Positions 1-7,687 of a stretch of DNA of 17,859 nucleotides are shown here, in pieces. Within the stretch, counting starts at the first letter, position 1, and each line of letters starts with the position of its first letter. The DNA comes from Candidatus Yanofskybacteria bacterium RIFCSPHIGHO2_01_FULL_44_22. GTDB taxonomy: Bacteria > Patescibacteriota > Minisyncoccia > 2-02-FULL-40-12 > GWA2-44-9. Below the pieces are notes generated by a model. The model had not been told where the DNA came from and did not search any database. It saw nothing but the letters and a program-made list of their open reading frames with translations. The translations under genes and the position numbers were made by a program. Location: contig MGJJ01000006.1 in the NCBI GenBank assembly GCA_001794205.1, forward strand, positions 1-17,859, read 5' to 3'.

Positions 1-23
1 ATCAATTTTTTAACTACAAAACC

Positions 24-185
24 ATGAAATACATAATTTACGCGAGAAAATCAACTGAAAGTGAGGAGAGACAAGTATTGAGTATTGAATCCCAGATTTC
101 TGAATTGCGAGAATTTGCCGTCAAAGTCAGTGAATTTTTCAATTTAAAATTGATTGAAAAATTCACTGAATTGAGTTATACTTAA
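24..185 (+). pseudogene. Serine recombinase, N-terminal fragment (53 codons)
   Basis: The frame opens at ATG 24 and reads MKYIIYARKSTESEERQ, then a VLSIESQISELREF stretch. This is the start of the resolvase/invertase catalytic domain of large serine recombinases. Tyr6, Arg8 and Ser10 (YARKS) fit the catalytic-serine signature, and the SIESQ segment is also typical. The frame stops at 183-185 after only 53 residues, whereas such enzymes are usually several hundred residues long, so the DNA-binding and most catalytic residues are missing. The truncation falls inside two consecutive perfect palindromes (127-169 and 169-192). The fragment should be inactive as a recombinase. It is best read as a relic of an integrated element, though a short expressed peptide cannot be excluded. 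Family assignment rests on about 30 residues. Confidence 0.7.
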
Positions 186-192
186 CTCAATT
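127..192. repeat. Two tandem perfect palindromes
   Basis: The first has 17-bp arms, 127-143 (TCAGTGAATTTTTCAAT) and 153-169, with a 9-nt loop. The second has 10-bp arms, 169-178 (AATTGAGTTA) and 183-192 (TAACTCAATT), with a 4-nt loop. The two share base 169. They cover the end of the recombinase fragment and its stop codon. They are AT-rich and lack a following T-run, so they are not ordinary intrinsic terminators. Confidence 0.75.
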
Positions 193-336
193 AAAAACTT
201 GAAATTGTTAATGCTCTCGGCTTCGCCGCAATTTTTGCCCGCCCGCCCATTCCGAGCCCATTCGACCAAGCTCAGGGCGAGGGCAGAATTCCGTTCGAGC
301 TATTTCAAGAATACACCGCCAATAAGTTAAGAATCC
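186..336. other. Non-coding gap with a REP-like motif
   Basis: No gene is seen here. At 261-280 the sequence TTCGACCAAGCTCAGGGCGA resembles a short palindrome-derived motif (TTCGACAAGCTCAGG type) that I associate with dispersed intergenic repeats in many bacteria. The rest is GC-rich and featureless, and the segment before 337 has no clear Shine-Dalgarno site. Confidence 0.4.
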
Positions 337-948
337 ATGTCCCGCATCATCGATTTAAAAAAAATAGCTTCTCAAGATAAATCGCCTACCCCGCCAGCTG
401 ACGTTAAAATTGATTCTAAAAAAGAAAATCGTCCAACGACGAAGAAAGCCGCGCCGGACCAACCGGATAAACAAACCGCCCCCCAAGAATCACCCGCGCT
501 TTCGTGGGAAATTCAGCCCCGCGAACATTTATCGCCGAAAATATATTCCTGGCTGACGGCAGGCGGGCTTTTGGCCACAGCGGGGGTTTTGATATTTTTT
601 AAAAAGGATTACCTGACAACAATCTTCCTGGTGCTGTCGTCGGTTGTTTTACTGCTGCAAACCGCAAAAAAACATCCCGCTTCAAAAATTGCAATCGGCG
701 GATTGGGAATTTCCGTCGGTTCCAATCTGTATCCGTTTAAAGAGCTTCGGACGTTCTGGCTTGACTATGTTCCGGGTAATGCGAAAGAATTGAGCTTGGA
801 ACCGAAAAAATGGTATCTTCCCTATATAAAAATCCCCGTTGCCGGCCAGAACCCCGTTGAATTAAGAAAAATTCTAATGAACTTTCTGCCGGAAAAAGAG
901 CATGAAATTTCCTTGGCTGATATTATCGGTAAAAAATTAGGATTATAG
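337..948 (+). CDS. Hypothetical two-TM membrane protein (203 aa)
   Basis: I do not recognise a named family. Residues 1-65 are hydrophilic, charged and Pro/Lys/Gln-rich, probably disordered and cytoplasmic. Two hydrophobic segments follow at about 70-88 and 92-109 with only a short Lys/Asp turn between them, so they probably form a helical hairpin. The C-terminal 90 residues look folded, with a patterned segment (ELSLEPKKWYLPYIKIPVAG, 151-170) and a terminal helix ending KKLGL. Two tightly spaced TM segments followed by a beta-rich cytosolic domain resemble small PH-like membrane proteins common in Parcubacteria, but that is an impression only. The start at 337 has no strong Shine-Dalgarno site (GTTAAG lies a few bases upstream). 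No terminator is evident downstream. Confidence 0.75.
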   Translation: MSRIIDLKKIASQDKSPTPPADVKIDSKKENRPTTKKAAPDQPDKQTAPQESPALSWEIQPREHLSPKIYSWLTAGGLLATAGVLIFFKKDYLTTIFLVLSSVVLLLQTAKKHPASKIAIGGLGISVGSNLYPFKELRTFWLDYVPGNAKELSLEPKKWYLPYIKIPVAGQNPVELRKILMNFLPEKEHEISLADIIGKKLGL

Positions 949-1042
949 TTAGGACCTCCGCGCTTGAAACAGGAAGCCCCAAAAGACAAATTAATGTCCC
1001 CGCAGCCCAGCTGGACCCCACACCAAAATTAAAAAACTATAT

Positions 1043-1114
1043 CCCCTCGTCGTTCAACGGATAGGACGGTAGCTTGCGGAGCTACAAATAGAGGTTCGAT
1101 TCCTCTCGAGGGGA
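1043..1114 (+). tRNA. tRNA-Arg (anticodon GCG)
   Basis: The cloverleaf can be drawn in full. Acceptor CCCCTCG (1043-1049) pairs with CGAGGGG (1107-1113), with discriminator A at 1114. D-stem GTTC/GGAC has one G-U pair and an AACGGATA loop. The anticodon stem GTAGC/GCTAC carries loop TTGCGGA. The T-arm AGAGG/CCTCT has a TTCGATT loop. The anticodon at 1076-1078 is GCG, reading CGC and CGU arginine codons. CCA is not encoded (the flank is CAAA), so it must be added enzymatically. Most bacteria read these codons with an ACG anticodon edited to inosine, so G34 here is unusual. The 3' part of the gene, from the T-loop on, is duplicated at 1267. Confidence 0.9.
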
Positions 1115-1321
1115 CAAATATGAAATATTTGAACACTCGGAGCAAGCCAACTGCTTGGCTTGCGTGAGGAATCGAATGCCGGAGCGATGTCAAAAATCGC
1201 AATCGGCGATTTTTGACTGCGAGGCGGGACTGCGACCTGCGAGGCGGAAGCCGAGCAGAGTTGAAGTCGATTCCTCTCGAGGGGACAAATATGAAATATT
1301 TGAACACTCGGAGCAAGCCAA
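1096..1321. repeat. 55-bp exact direct repeats from the tRNA 3' end (att-like)
   Basis: Bases 1096-1150 and 1267-1321 are identical over 55 bp, offset by 171 bp. The repeat starts in the T-loop of tRNA-Arg (TCGATTCC), runs through the acceptor 3' strand and continues into the flank. The 116 bp between the copies hold two hairpins: GCAAGCCAA/TTGGCTTGC (1142-1150 and 1155-1163) and GTCAAAAATCGC/GCGATTTTTGAC (1189-1200 and 1206-1217). They also hold an inverted copy of the T-arm (GAGGAATCGAA, 1166-1176). A T-loop to 3'-end duplication is the usual footprint of integration at a tRNA. A plain tandem duplication is the alternative. Confidence 0.7.
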
Positions 1322-1405
1322 TTGCACCATAAATTTTTCGTCTTGAATTAAATTTAAATAATGATACTGTTTAGGCAGTTGTTTTTTATTTTAGGGGAGA
1401 CAAAA

Positions 1406-1636
1406 ATGAGCGATATTGCTCAGAAAATAGACATGGCCTTGGCAGAAATCTTTAATAGAAAAACTGATCGGGAAAAAATCATTGAAGCAATCATTGATTT
1501 GCCCATTCTGGACGATAAGAAAAAACTGTCGCTCATTAAAACAACACTTACTCTGAACGAGCGGCAAACAAAAAAGTTTCTGAATTTTATAAACATACTC
1601 CCCATGATTGACAAAATGCTTCACGAAAAAGTTTAA
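1406..1636 (+). CDS. Hypothetical small helical protein (76 aa)
   Basis: I do not recognise this protein. I chose the ATG at 1406 because AGGGGAG (1393-1399) sits 6 nt upstream, a good Shine-Dalgarno site. The in-frame ATG at 1361 would add 15 hydrophobic residues with no ribosome-binding site. The 76 residues are charged and predicted mostly helical, with no Cys, no TM segment and no signal peptide, which suggests a small soluble cytoplasmic protein. It stands alone between the tRNA duplication and recG and has its own terminator 25 bases after the stop, so it is probably a monocistronic unit. The strong ribosome-binding site, terminator and lysine-rich codon use argue that it is a real gene. 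Confidence 0.7.
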   Translation: MSDIAQKIDMALAEIFNRKTDREKIIEAIIDLPILDDKKKLSLIKTTLTLNERQTKKFLNFINILPMIDKMLHEKV

Positions 1637-1660
1637 AACAAACCAGAATAGCAGAGCAAC

Positions 1661-1694
1661 GCTCCAGTCCTCCGTGGAATTGGAGTTTTTTTTT
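1661..1694 (+). terminator. Rho-independent terminator of the 76-aa gene
   Basis: A stem CTCCA/TGGAG plus TCC/GGA, with a one-base and a two-base bulge around the loop TCCGT, is followed directly by nine T residues (1686-1694). It lies 25 bases after the stop at 1636. Confidence 0.8.
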
Positions 1695-1699
1695 AAATC

Positions 1700-1708
1700 T
1701 GTTATAAT
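1700..1708 (+). promoter_or_regulatory. Extended -10 promoter upstream of recG
   Basis: TGTTATAAT (1700-1708) is a perfect extended -10 element (TGnTATAAT). A weak -35 (TTGGAG, 1680-1685) lies at 17-bp spacing, inside the preceding terminator. The predicted start near 1715 gives a leader of about 80 nt. The leader contains an 18-codon open frame (1741-1797) whose TAA abuts the recG ATG. Confidence 0.55.
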
Positions 1709-1797
1709 AATGGACTTCATGGAATAACGTAAAGCTAATAATGAAAAACGAAAAACCTCAATTGGGATTTGATTATTCGCCATTCGCTATTCGTTAA

Positions 1798-4005
1798 ATG
1801 AATATATTTCTCCCGATAGAAAAACTGAAAAATGTCGGACCGAAGAATTTGCCTCGTTTAAACAAGCTCGGCATTAAGACCGTCAAAGACTTGCTCTGGC
1901 ATTTTCCCGTCCGCTATGAGGACTACACGAAAACTGCTCCAATAGCCGAAATAGAAGCCGGACAAAAAATAAACATCCGGGGCGAAGTGGTAAAAATAAC
2001 CGTCAGGCGGATTTTTCCAAGAAGAATGTCCGTCACCACGGCCATCGTCCAGGACCAAAGCGGAGCCGTAAAAGCCGTTTGGTTCAACCAGCCGTATATC
2101 GCCGACCAGCTGACGGAAGGAACATTCGTAAGCTTGGCCGGAAAAATTCACATCGATAAGCACGGTACTTACCTTTCCAATCCGACCTATGAAAAAATTT
2201 TCTCTTTTAATCCCGTTCCGACCGACACCACTGCCGACGATTCGGATTTGCCGGATGAAACTCCGGTAATCCGTTATGAAGAAGAGCCGGCCAATTTAAT
2301 CCATACCGGCGGTTTTGTTCCCGTTTATCCCGAAACGGAAGGCATCACTTCAAAGTATCTGCGCTTTCTGATTAAACCTCTTCTGCCAAATTGCCGTTTC
2401 ACCGACCACTTGCCGGAAGCAATTTCTAAAAAATATGGCTTTCGGGAATTAAACGCGGCCGTCAACAGCATCCATTTCCCAAAAAATGAAAACGAGGCCC
2501 AAAACGCCAAAGAGCGGCTTGCGTTTGACGACCTGTTTTTATTTCAGCTGAAAGCCCTGACCGAAAGACGCAAATTAAATCAATTAAAATCGGTTCCCGT
2601 CGCCTTTGACCAAAAAGCGGCTCAAGACTTTGTGGCCGGTTTGCCGTTTGAACTGACCCATGACCAAAAAGTGGCGGCCTGGGAAATATTAAAAGACCTT
2701 CAAAAATCATATCCGATGAACCGCCTTTTGGAAGGCGACGTCGGCAGCGGCAAGACGGTGGTTGCTCTGCTGGCGGCAGTTCAGACGGCGCAAAGCGGTT
2801 ATCAAACGGTTTTTTTGGCGCCAACGGAGGTGCTTGCGCGCCAGCATTTTAAAACGATTACCGATTTGACAAGGAATAAGGATATCAACATCGGCCTTCT
2901 AACCGGCTCTTCGGCTTGCATGAATGACCAAGAAATAAAAAAGGGTCTTTTAAAAAATAAAAGCGCCGACGGAACGCTGGACATCATCATCGGCACTCAC
3001 GCCGTCATTCAAAAGGATGTCGCCTTTAAAAACCTTGCCCTGGTTGTAATTGACGAACAGCACCGTTTCGGCATCAATCAGCGCGCCGCCCTCATCAAGA
3101 ATCAAGGGGGCGAAAAAATAAATTCCTTAATTCCGCATTTGCTTTCTATGACCGCCACTCCCATTCCCCGCACTCTCGCCCTCACAATTTACGGAGACCT
3201 TGATATTTCCATAATCAAAGAAAAGCCGAAAAACAGGAAAAAAATAATAACTTCGGTCACAACGCCGTCAAAAATAAAATGGGCTTATGATTTTATCCGC
3301 GAAGAGGTCGCAAAAGGCCGGCAAGTTTTTGTGATTTGCCCGAGAATTGAGCCCGATGAACCCAAAATCGGCGTGTTCTTAAAAACACGCCAGTTGAAAA
3401 TGAATATGGCCTGGGCTGACGCCAAAGCGGTTGAAGAAGAATATAAAAAACTGTCGAAAGAAATTTTTCCGGATTTGAAAGTGGCAATGTTGCACGGCAA
3501 AATGAAACCAAAAGACAAAAATCGGATTATGGAAGATTTTAAAAACGGCGTCTTCAACATTTTAGTCTCCACTTCGGTAATCGAGGTGGGGGTGGATGTG
3601 CCCAACGCCACGGTAATGGCGATAGAAAGCGCCGAGAGATTCGGTCTCGCCCAACTCCACCAATTCAGGGGCAGAGTCGGTCGGGACGAATACCAGTCAT
3701 ATTGCCTCTTGTTTTCTTCGACGGCGGATAAAAAAATCAACAAGCGGTTGGAAGCGCTTGTTGAATGCGACGATGGATTTGTTTTGGCGGAAAAAGATAT
3801 GGCCATCCGCGGGCCGGGAGAATTTTTCGGAGTCAAACAATCCGGCCTGCCCGACCTCGGCATGGCCTCACTCGCTAATGTTGATTTAATCAAAAAGGCT
3901 CGTTTTGAAGCGCGCTTGCTGCTTAAAGAAGACCCGGGATTAAAAAAATATCCCCTCTTGTCTAAAAAACTTGAGAGTTTCCAGAGATTAACTCATTTTG
4001 AATAG
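1798..4005 (+). CDS. recG: ATP-dependent DNA helicase RecG
   Basis: RecG remodels stalled replication forks and branch-migrates Holliday junctions and R-loops. The protein is 735 aa, close to the usual 680-700 with a modest extension. An N-terminal helix-hairpin-helix-like segment (LKNVGPKNLPRLNKLGI) leads into the wedge/OB domain at about 55-125, with an acidic insertion around 140-165. Helicase motifs are intact: Walker A GDVGSGKT (313-320), DEQH box (419-422), motif III MTATPIPRTLA (451-461), and motif VI QFRGRVGR (622-629) after the STSVIEVGVDVP segment. The C-terminal TRG/RecG-specific region is present. The start is set by the wedge domain and by the TAA of a leader mini-frame that abuts ATG 1798; no strong Shine-Dalgarno site is visible, so translational re-initiation is possible. 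It ends 5 nt from the stop of the convergent GT2 gene. Confidence 0.96.
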   Translation: MNIFLPIEKLKNVGPKNLPRLNKLGIKTVKDLLWHFPVRYEDYTKTAPIAEIEAGQKINIRGEVVKITVRRIFPRRMSVTTAIVQDQSGAVKAVWFNQPYIADQLTEGTFVSLAGKIHIDKHGTYLSNPTYEKIFSFNPVPTDTTADDSDLPDETPVIRYEEEPANLIHTGGFVPVYPETEGITSKYLRFLIKPLLPNCRFTDHLPEAISKKYGFRELNAAVNSIHFPKNENEAQNAKERLAFDDLFLFQLKALTERRKLNQLKSVPVAFDQKAAQDFVAGLPFELTHDQKVAAWEILKDLQKSYPMNRLLEGDVGSGKTVVALLAAVQTAQSGYQTVFLAPTEVLARQHFKTITDLTRNKDINIGLLTGSSACMNDQEIKKGLLKNKSADGTLDIIIGTHAVIQKDVAFKNLALVVIDEQHRFGINQRAALIKNQGGEKINSLIPHLLSMTATPIPRTLALTIYGDLDISIIKEKPKNRKKIITSVTTPSKIKWAYDFIREEVAKGRQVFVICPRIEPDEPKIGVFLKTRQLKMNMAWADAKAVEEEYKKLSKEIFPDLKVAMLHGKMKPKDKNRIMEDFKNGVFNILVSTSVIEVGVDVPNATVMAIESAERFGLAQLHQFRGRVGRDEYQSYCLLFSSTADKKINKRLEALVECDDGFVLAEKDMAIRGPGEFFGVKQSGLPDLGMASLANVDLIKKARFEARLLLKEDPGLKKYPLLSKKLESFQRLTHFE

Positions 4006-4010
4006 CCAAC

Positions 4011-5603
4011 TTATTCGGTTTTTGGGCTACGCCTATACTTAGGCGTAGCCCAAAAACCCATATATTTTCCGAACATAAGACGGGTTTGGGCATCCAGACC
4101 CGGCAGGGCTCCGAAAATAATGGTCGCCGCGGGAAAAAGAAGCCACTGCAGGACCATCCACAGATATTTGAACCGGCCGAATTTCGGCGGCCTGGGCGGC
4201 AAAAGGAAAATAGACAACACGGCAGATGACACCAGCCCCAGCATCGCAAAAATCATGATAATTCGAGTGATGTGGGGCAAATTAAACGACAGCACCGTTT
4301 TGTTGAAGGCCGGTCCGCCGACCAAAGCAGGCAGCCAGCCGAGAATGAAAATTATAATGGCGTTGGTCGCCCAGGAATGAAAACCCTCAATGACGGTAAA
4401 ACCGAAATAGAACTTTTTTAATTTCGGAATAGCTTTGTTTTTCCAAAAACCGAACAAAAAATACGGGATATTTTCGACGCCGTATCCCCATCGCCTCTGC
4501 TGTTTGTAAACATTTTTAAAAGTCTCAAAAACTCCGGGAGCGACATTGGCATCCATTGAAACCGGATAAAAAAGAGGAACTACGCGATAGTCGCCGTCGT
4601 ATCTTAGAAAGCACTGCCAAAAAATTCGCGAATCCTCGGAAACCATGTTTGTCTGCCAAAACCCGGCATCAAGTAGCGCCTGAAAGGGCATGGAGTGAGA
4701 AGAAAAAGTCGTGGCGTTTTCCCATTTTTCCTGTTTAATGGTGTGCCAGAAAGTCGCCGAAAAAGCCACCACCCTGGCAAAAGACGGCGCTTCCCAAATG
4801 TTGTTAACGTATAAAGGCACCGGTTGATAAGAAGCGCGCAAGGGATTGGCCGAGGTTAAGAAAGTGTAAGTGAGGACGCCGAAATATTCAGGAAATAAAA
4901 CGGTGTCAATGTCGAAATTTGAAACTAAGATATGGCTGTAAGGAATACCCAAACGGTCAATCAGTTCTTCTTTTACGATTTTCGCGGCATAGGCGGCATT
5001 GGACCCCTTGCCGGGAATTTCTCCGGACAGACCGTCCGGATGCTTTACGGCGAGCAGTTCGAAAAAATCTTTCTTGTAATTCTGCGCTATTTCCCGGACA
5101 GCGCGGGCGGTGTTTTCTCCACCCCTTTCTTCATAGCATAAAATCACCGCCAGCCTGGATTTGGGATAATTGGTTTTTAAAAGCGACTCCACCGAAGCGG
5201 CAATGACGGAATATTCCTCTCGGTAAACCGGTAAAAAAATAAGATGATAAACGTCCCGCCACGATTTAATAGTCGGCGGTCTATAGTCTACGGCCGATAG
5301 CCCTTCAAGTTTCTCAAGCCAGTTGACTTTCATGTTAGCCCGCATCCGTTTGTACGACTCCCGCAGATGCAGGGAAAGATAAACGGTTTTTATAAGCCAG
5401 TAAACATCGAAAACTATTATAAAAATTGCCATAAAAACCGGCGCAACAAACGACAAGCCAATAATCATAAGTAAAGTAAGCCAAGCCAAAAGACCGGGCA
5501 TTATTTCAAAAGCCCTGTAAAACCTCCTATCTTTAGGTTCGGCAACGTTTGCCGCCCGCCCTATGTGTAAGCGTCTTTCCTCCATGGCGTTTACTTTTAT
5601 CAT
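4011..5603 (-). CDS. Membrane glycosyltransferase, family GT2 (cellulose-synthase-like)
   Basis: This is a processive-type inverting GT2 enzyme, probably moving sugar from a nucleotide-sugar onto an envelope polysaccharide; the substrate is unknown. With start 5603 (530 aa), two TM helices lie at about 36-53 and 55-74. The cytosolic catalytic domain has PVYREE near its start, GKGSNAAYAAK, the metal-binding DID (231-233), SED with the likely catalytic Asp (322-324) and QQRRW (368-372). Three C-terminal TM regions follow at about 400-428, 446-469 and 480-503. An in-frame TTG at 5654 would overlap holA by 38 bp, and ATG 5585 is also possible; no start has a well-spaced Shine-Dalgarno site. The last 14 residues are encoded by a 19-bp palindrome (4017-4058), so the C-terminus may be repeat-derived. 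It is the last gene of the minus-strand run. Confidence 0.88.
   Translation of the reverse strand: MIKVNAMEERRLHIGRAANVAEPKDRRFYRAFEIMPGLLAWLTLLMIIGLSFVAPVFMAIFIIVFDVYWLIKTVYLSLHLRESYKRMRANMKVNWLEKLEGLSAVDYRPPTIKSWRDVYHLIFLPVYREEYSVIAASVESLLKTNYPKSRLAVILCYEERGGENTARAVREIAQNYKKDFFELLAVKHPDGLSGEIPGKGSNAAYAAKIVKEELIDRLGIPYSHILVSNFDIDTVLFPEYFGVLTYTFLTSANPLRASYQPVPLYVNNIWEAPSFARVVAFSATFWHTIKQEKWENATTFSSHSMPFQALLDAGFWQTNMVSEDSRIFWQCFLRYDGDYRVVPLFYPVSMDANVAPGVFETFKNVYKQQRRWGYGVENIPYFLFGFWKNKAIPKLKKFYFGFTVIEGFHSWATNAIIIFILGWLPALVGGPAFNKTVLSFNLPHITRIIMIFAMLGLVSSAVLSIFLLPPRPPKFGRFKYLWMVLQWLLFPAATIIFGALPGLDAQTRLMFGKYMGFWATPKYRRSPKTE
4017..4058. repeat. 19-bp perfect palindrome at the recG/GT2 convergence
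   Basis: GGTTTTTGGGCTACGCCTA (4017-4035) pairs perfectly with 4040-4058 around a 4-nt loop TACT. It lies inside the 3' coding end of the GT2 gene and 12 bases past the recG stop. The T-run is on the 5' side of the hairpin on each strand, so it is not a textbook intrinsic terminator. It may still block transcription from both sides or protect both mRNA 3' ends. Confidence 0.8.
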
Positions 5604-5616
5604 ACTCCGCAGGAAA

Positions 5617-6594
5617 TTAAAAAGATAAGACCATGCCGAAAAGAGAATCTTCAAGCGCCGCCCGGCCTTCTTTTTGGAGAATGTCGGCGTTTAATAATTT
5701 GCCGTAAGCCGTTTTCAAGGTCTGAACATCGTATTTGTCCAAAATTTTGAGTGTTTTTTTGACAACAAATGGATGAAGTCCGGCTTTTTTGGCAATTGAA
5801 TCCGCAGATAAAGAACGCGCCGCCAGGTCTTTGATGATAAGCAGATTCCTGAATTGACCGACAACCATCGCAAAAATATAATTAACATCGCGGCCGGTTT
5901 CTAATTCCCGATAAAGCACGCTGAACGCTTTCGGTTTGTCTTTGGCGGCAATGGCATCAATCAGTTCAAAAATGTTTAAATTTATTTTTTTTGACGCCAA
6001 CAGTTCAACATCTTCGCCCGTCAACGCTTTTTTGCCGCTTCCTGCGGCAAAATTGGCAAGCTTGGCTATATCTGCCGCCAGGGAAAAACTGTCGCCGCCG
6101 GAATAGTCCGCTAATTTTTTGAGGGCCGCCGGCTGAATCGAACAACCCCGGGCGGTAAATTCTTCTTTGACCCAGTTTTCAAGCCTATTACCGGATAAAA
6201 TATTGATTTCTTTAACCAAGTTGCCTTCGGCCGCCAGCAAACTAAACAGCGATTTATCGGCGGCCGCCAAATCCTTTTGAGCGGCATTAGCCGTCGCCAG
6301 GATAACTGTTTTTTTGTCCCGCGCCAGTTCGTAATCTTTGAGCAGTCCGGCGATTTGTCCGGCCGGTAACCGCGCCGGCAAAATGTTTTTAAGAACAATC
6401 AGCTTTATCTCGTCAAAAAACGAGCCGCTCCGGACAGCATCTTTGATTTTATCAAGGTCAGCAAGAGTAATTTGAGAACAGTCAAATTTAAAAAAATTCA
6501 GCCCGCTCTGATGTTTTTTTTGATAGCTATCAATGATTTCTCCAGATTTTTTTCTTAGACGATAACCATCGGAACCATAAAGAAAGATAATCAT
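5617..6594 (-). CDS. holA: DNA polymerase III subunit delta
   Basis: HolA is the clamp-loader subunit that opens the beta sliding clamp and helps load it at primer-template junctions. The 325-aa length matches the family. The N-terminus MIIFLYGSDGYRLRKK is the usual delta start (a 'G.d.yl' pattern in an AAA+-like fold without a working Walker A). The middle ALKKLADYSGGDSFSLAADIAKLANF and the LELIDAIAAKDKPKAFSVLYREL-type segment are also characteristic of HolA. The C-terminal collar helices end in LFGMVLSF. The gene starts 26 bp after the DUF3048 stop with no visible Shine-Dalgarno site, which suggests co-transcription. Its stop lies 13 bp upstream of, or overlapping, the GT2 start. Identification is confident because delta is weakly conserved in sequence but well conserved in this pattern. 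Confidence 0.88.
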   Translation of the reverse strand: MIIFLYGSDGYRLRKKSGEIIDSYQKKHQSGLNFFKFDCSQITLADLDKIKDAVRSGSFFDEIKLIVLKNILPARLPAGQIAGLLKDYELARDKKTVILATANAAQKDLAAADKSLFSLLAAEGNLVKEINILSGNRLENWVKEEFTARGCSIQPAALKKLADYSGGDSFSLAADIAKLANFAAGSGKKALTGEDVELLASKKINLNIFELIDAIAAKDKPKAFSVLYRELETGRDVNYIFAMVVGQFRNLLIIKDLAARSLSADSIAKKAGLHPFVVKKTLKILDKYDVQTLKTAYGKLLNADILQKEGRAALEDSLFGMVLSF

Positions 6595-6620
6595 AAAAAA
6601 TTAAAAGCAATCGGCAATTT

Positions 6621-7652
6621 TTATTCCGGCACGATTTCCACCCATATCGGGCCGGGTGCGAATTTAATTTCCTTGCCGTCTAAGCCGTAAAAATAAAGCT
6701 TGTCGTCAAGAACGACGGGGTCTTTTGACCATCGCCCGGCAATCGAAGTTCCGTTCTGAAAAATAACAGCCCCCCCTTCTCCGGTGGTAACAACCGATAG
6801 GTACTGGTCGCTTAGGAAGCGAGATTGAGTTTTCATGACTGCTACTGCGCCGGCGGCAATTTGTTTACCGGTCACCCGGTCGATTTCCGGCTTGCCCCCC
6901 CGAATCCTTTTGTAGGCATTCGTGCTTAAGTCATAATCCCAGCGCACATCGTACGGGGGCAAAAATCCCACATTAACGGTTCCGACAATGCCGGAAATGT
7001 TTTTAGGTTTTTCACTTTCTTCGTGGGAATAACCGACAAAGCGGTTTGTCCGGTCATAATTTAAATCGTCGGAAATTTTCGAGAGCCGCTCCCAGTCGGT
7101 AAATCCATTATGAGGAGGCCCTACTCCTTTTTTCCTGTAAAAAACCGTGCCTTCGTATTTCATTGCGTCAATGTTGTCAATAATATGATTGTTTAATTTA
7201 GCGAGGGCCTCATGTTCGCCGCCCCAATGGGCCAAAATTGCGCCGACGCCTGCCGCCAAAGGAATAAAGTCGTCTCTGGCAGAACGCACCGAGCCGATTT
7301 CATCGGGATGCCGGCACTGAAAAACAGTCATCAGGCGGGTGATGCCGTTGGGAGCAACCGGCATTTCAAAAACCATGTCCGCCTGGGACAAGCCGGAAAG
7401 GGGCCGGGCCTCTTGGTCGGAGGCAAGCATCACGGCAATTGGCCGTTTGGCATAATCTTCGCAGGCAAGACCCGTCAGCCCGCTTGCCGGACCGTCATCA
7501 TTTTCGTTTTTATCCAGAATGTTGGCGCCATTATCTATTAACAAAGGCTTGTTCCACCAGACCGCGAAGACAATCGCCAAAACTCCAACCGCCGCGGCGG
7601 CAAACCACAATAATTTATTCGGGTTTATTTTGGTTAGAAAATTAAATTTCAT
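6621..7652 (-). CDS. DUF3048 (YerB-like) membrane-anchored protein
   Basis: DUF3048 proteins, such as Bacillus YerB, are extracytoplasmic; their role is not settled. The 343-aa protein has one N-terminal TM anchor at about 15-33 and no lipobox Cys, so it is probably an uncleaved anchor with the domain outside the membrane. The family signature is clear at about 69-150: RPIAVMLASDQEARPLSGLS, ADMVFEMPVAPNGITRLMTVF, DEIGSVRSARDDFIPLA and AHWGGEHEAL. The C-terminal half has the expected VVFQNGTSIAGRWSKD-like segment near the end. The start ATG 7652 precedes the anchor. It sits 35 bp after mutM and 26 bp before holA, so it is probably part of the same transcript although it is not an obvious DNA metabolism gene. 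Confidence 0.88.
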   Translation of the reverse strand: MKFNFLTKINPNKLLWFAAAAVGVLAIVFAVWWNKPLLIDNGANILDKNENDDGPASGLTGLACEDYAKRPIAVMLASDQEARPLSGLSQADMVFEMPVAPNGITRLMTVFQCRHPDEIGSVRSARDDFIPLAAGVGAILAHWGGEHEALAKLNNHIIDNIDAMKYEGTVFYRKKGVGPPHNGFTDWERLSKISDDLNYDRTNRFVGYSHEESEKPKNISGIVGTVNVGFLPPYDVRWDYDLSTNAYKRIRGGKPEIDRVTGKQIAAGAVAVMKTQSRFLSDQYLSVVTTGEGGAVIFQNGTSIAGRWSKDPVVLDDKLYFYGLDGKEIKFAPGPIWVEIVPE

Positions 7653-7687
7653 TTTTGCTTCGTTATTCGTTACTCGTTACCCACTAT

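Noticed and set aside
949..1042. Promoter or small gene between the 203-aa CDS and tRNA-Arg
   Set aside because: TTGAAA near 963 has only a poor -10 (CAAATT), and no open frame with a ribosome-binding site is present. Nothing firm can be called.
1029..1346. Open frames on both strands across the tRNA-Arg and its duplicated 3' end
   Set aside because: They read through the tRNA gene and its repeat (the VPSRGI-type peptide appears twice because the DNA is duplicated). No ribosome-binding site or family signal is present.
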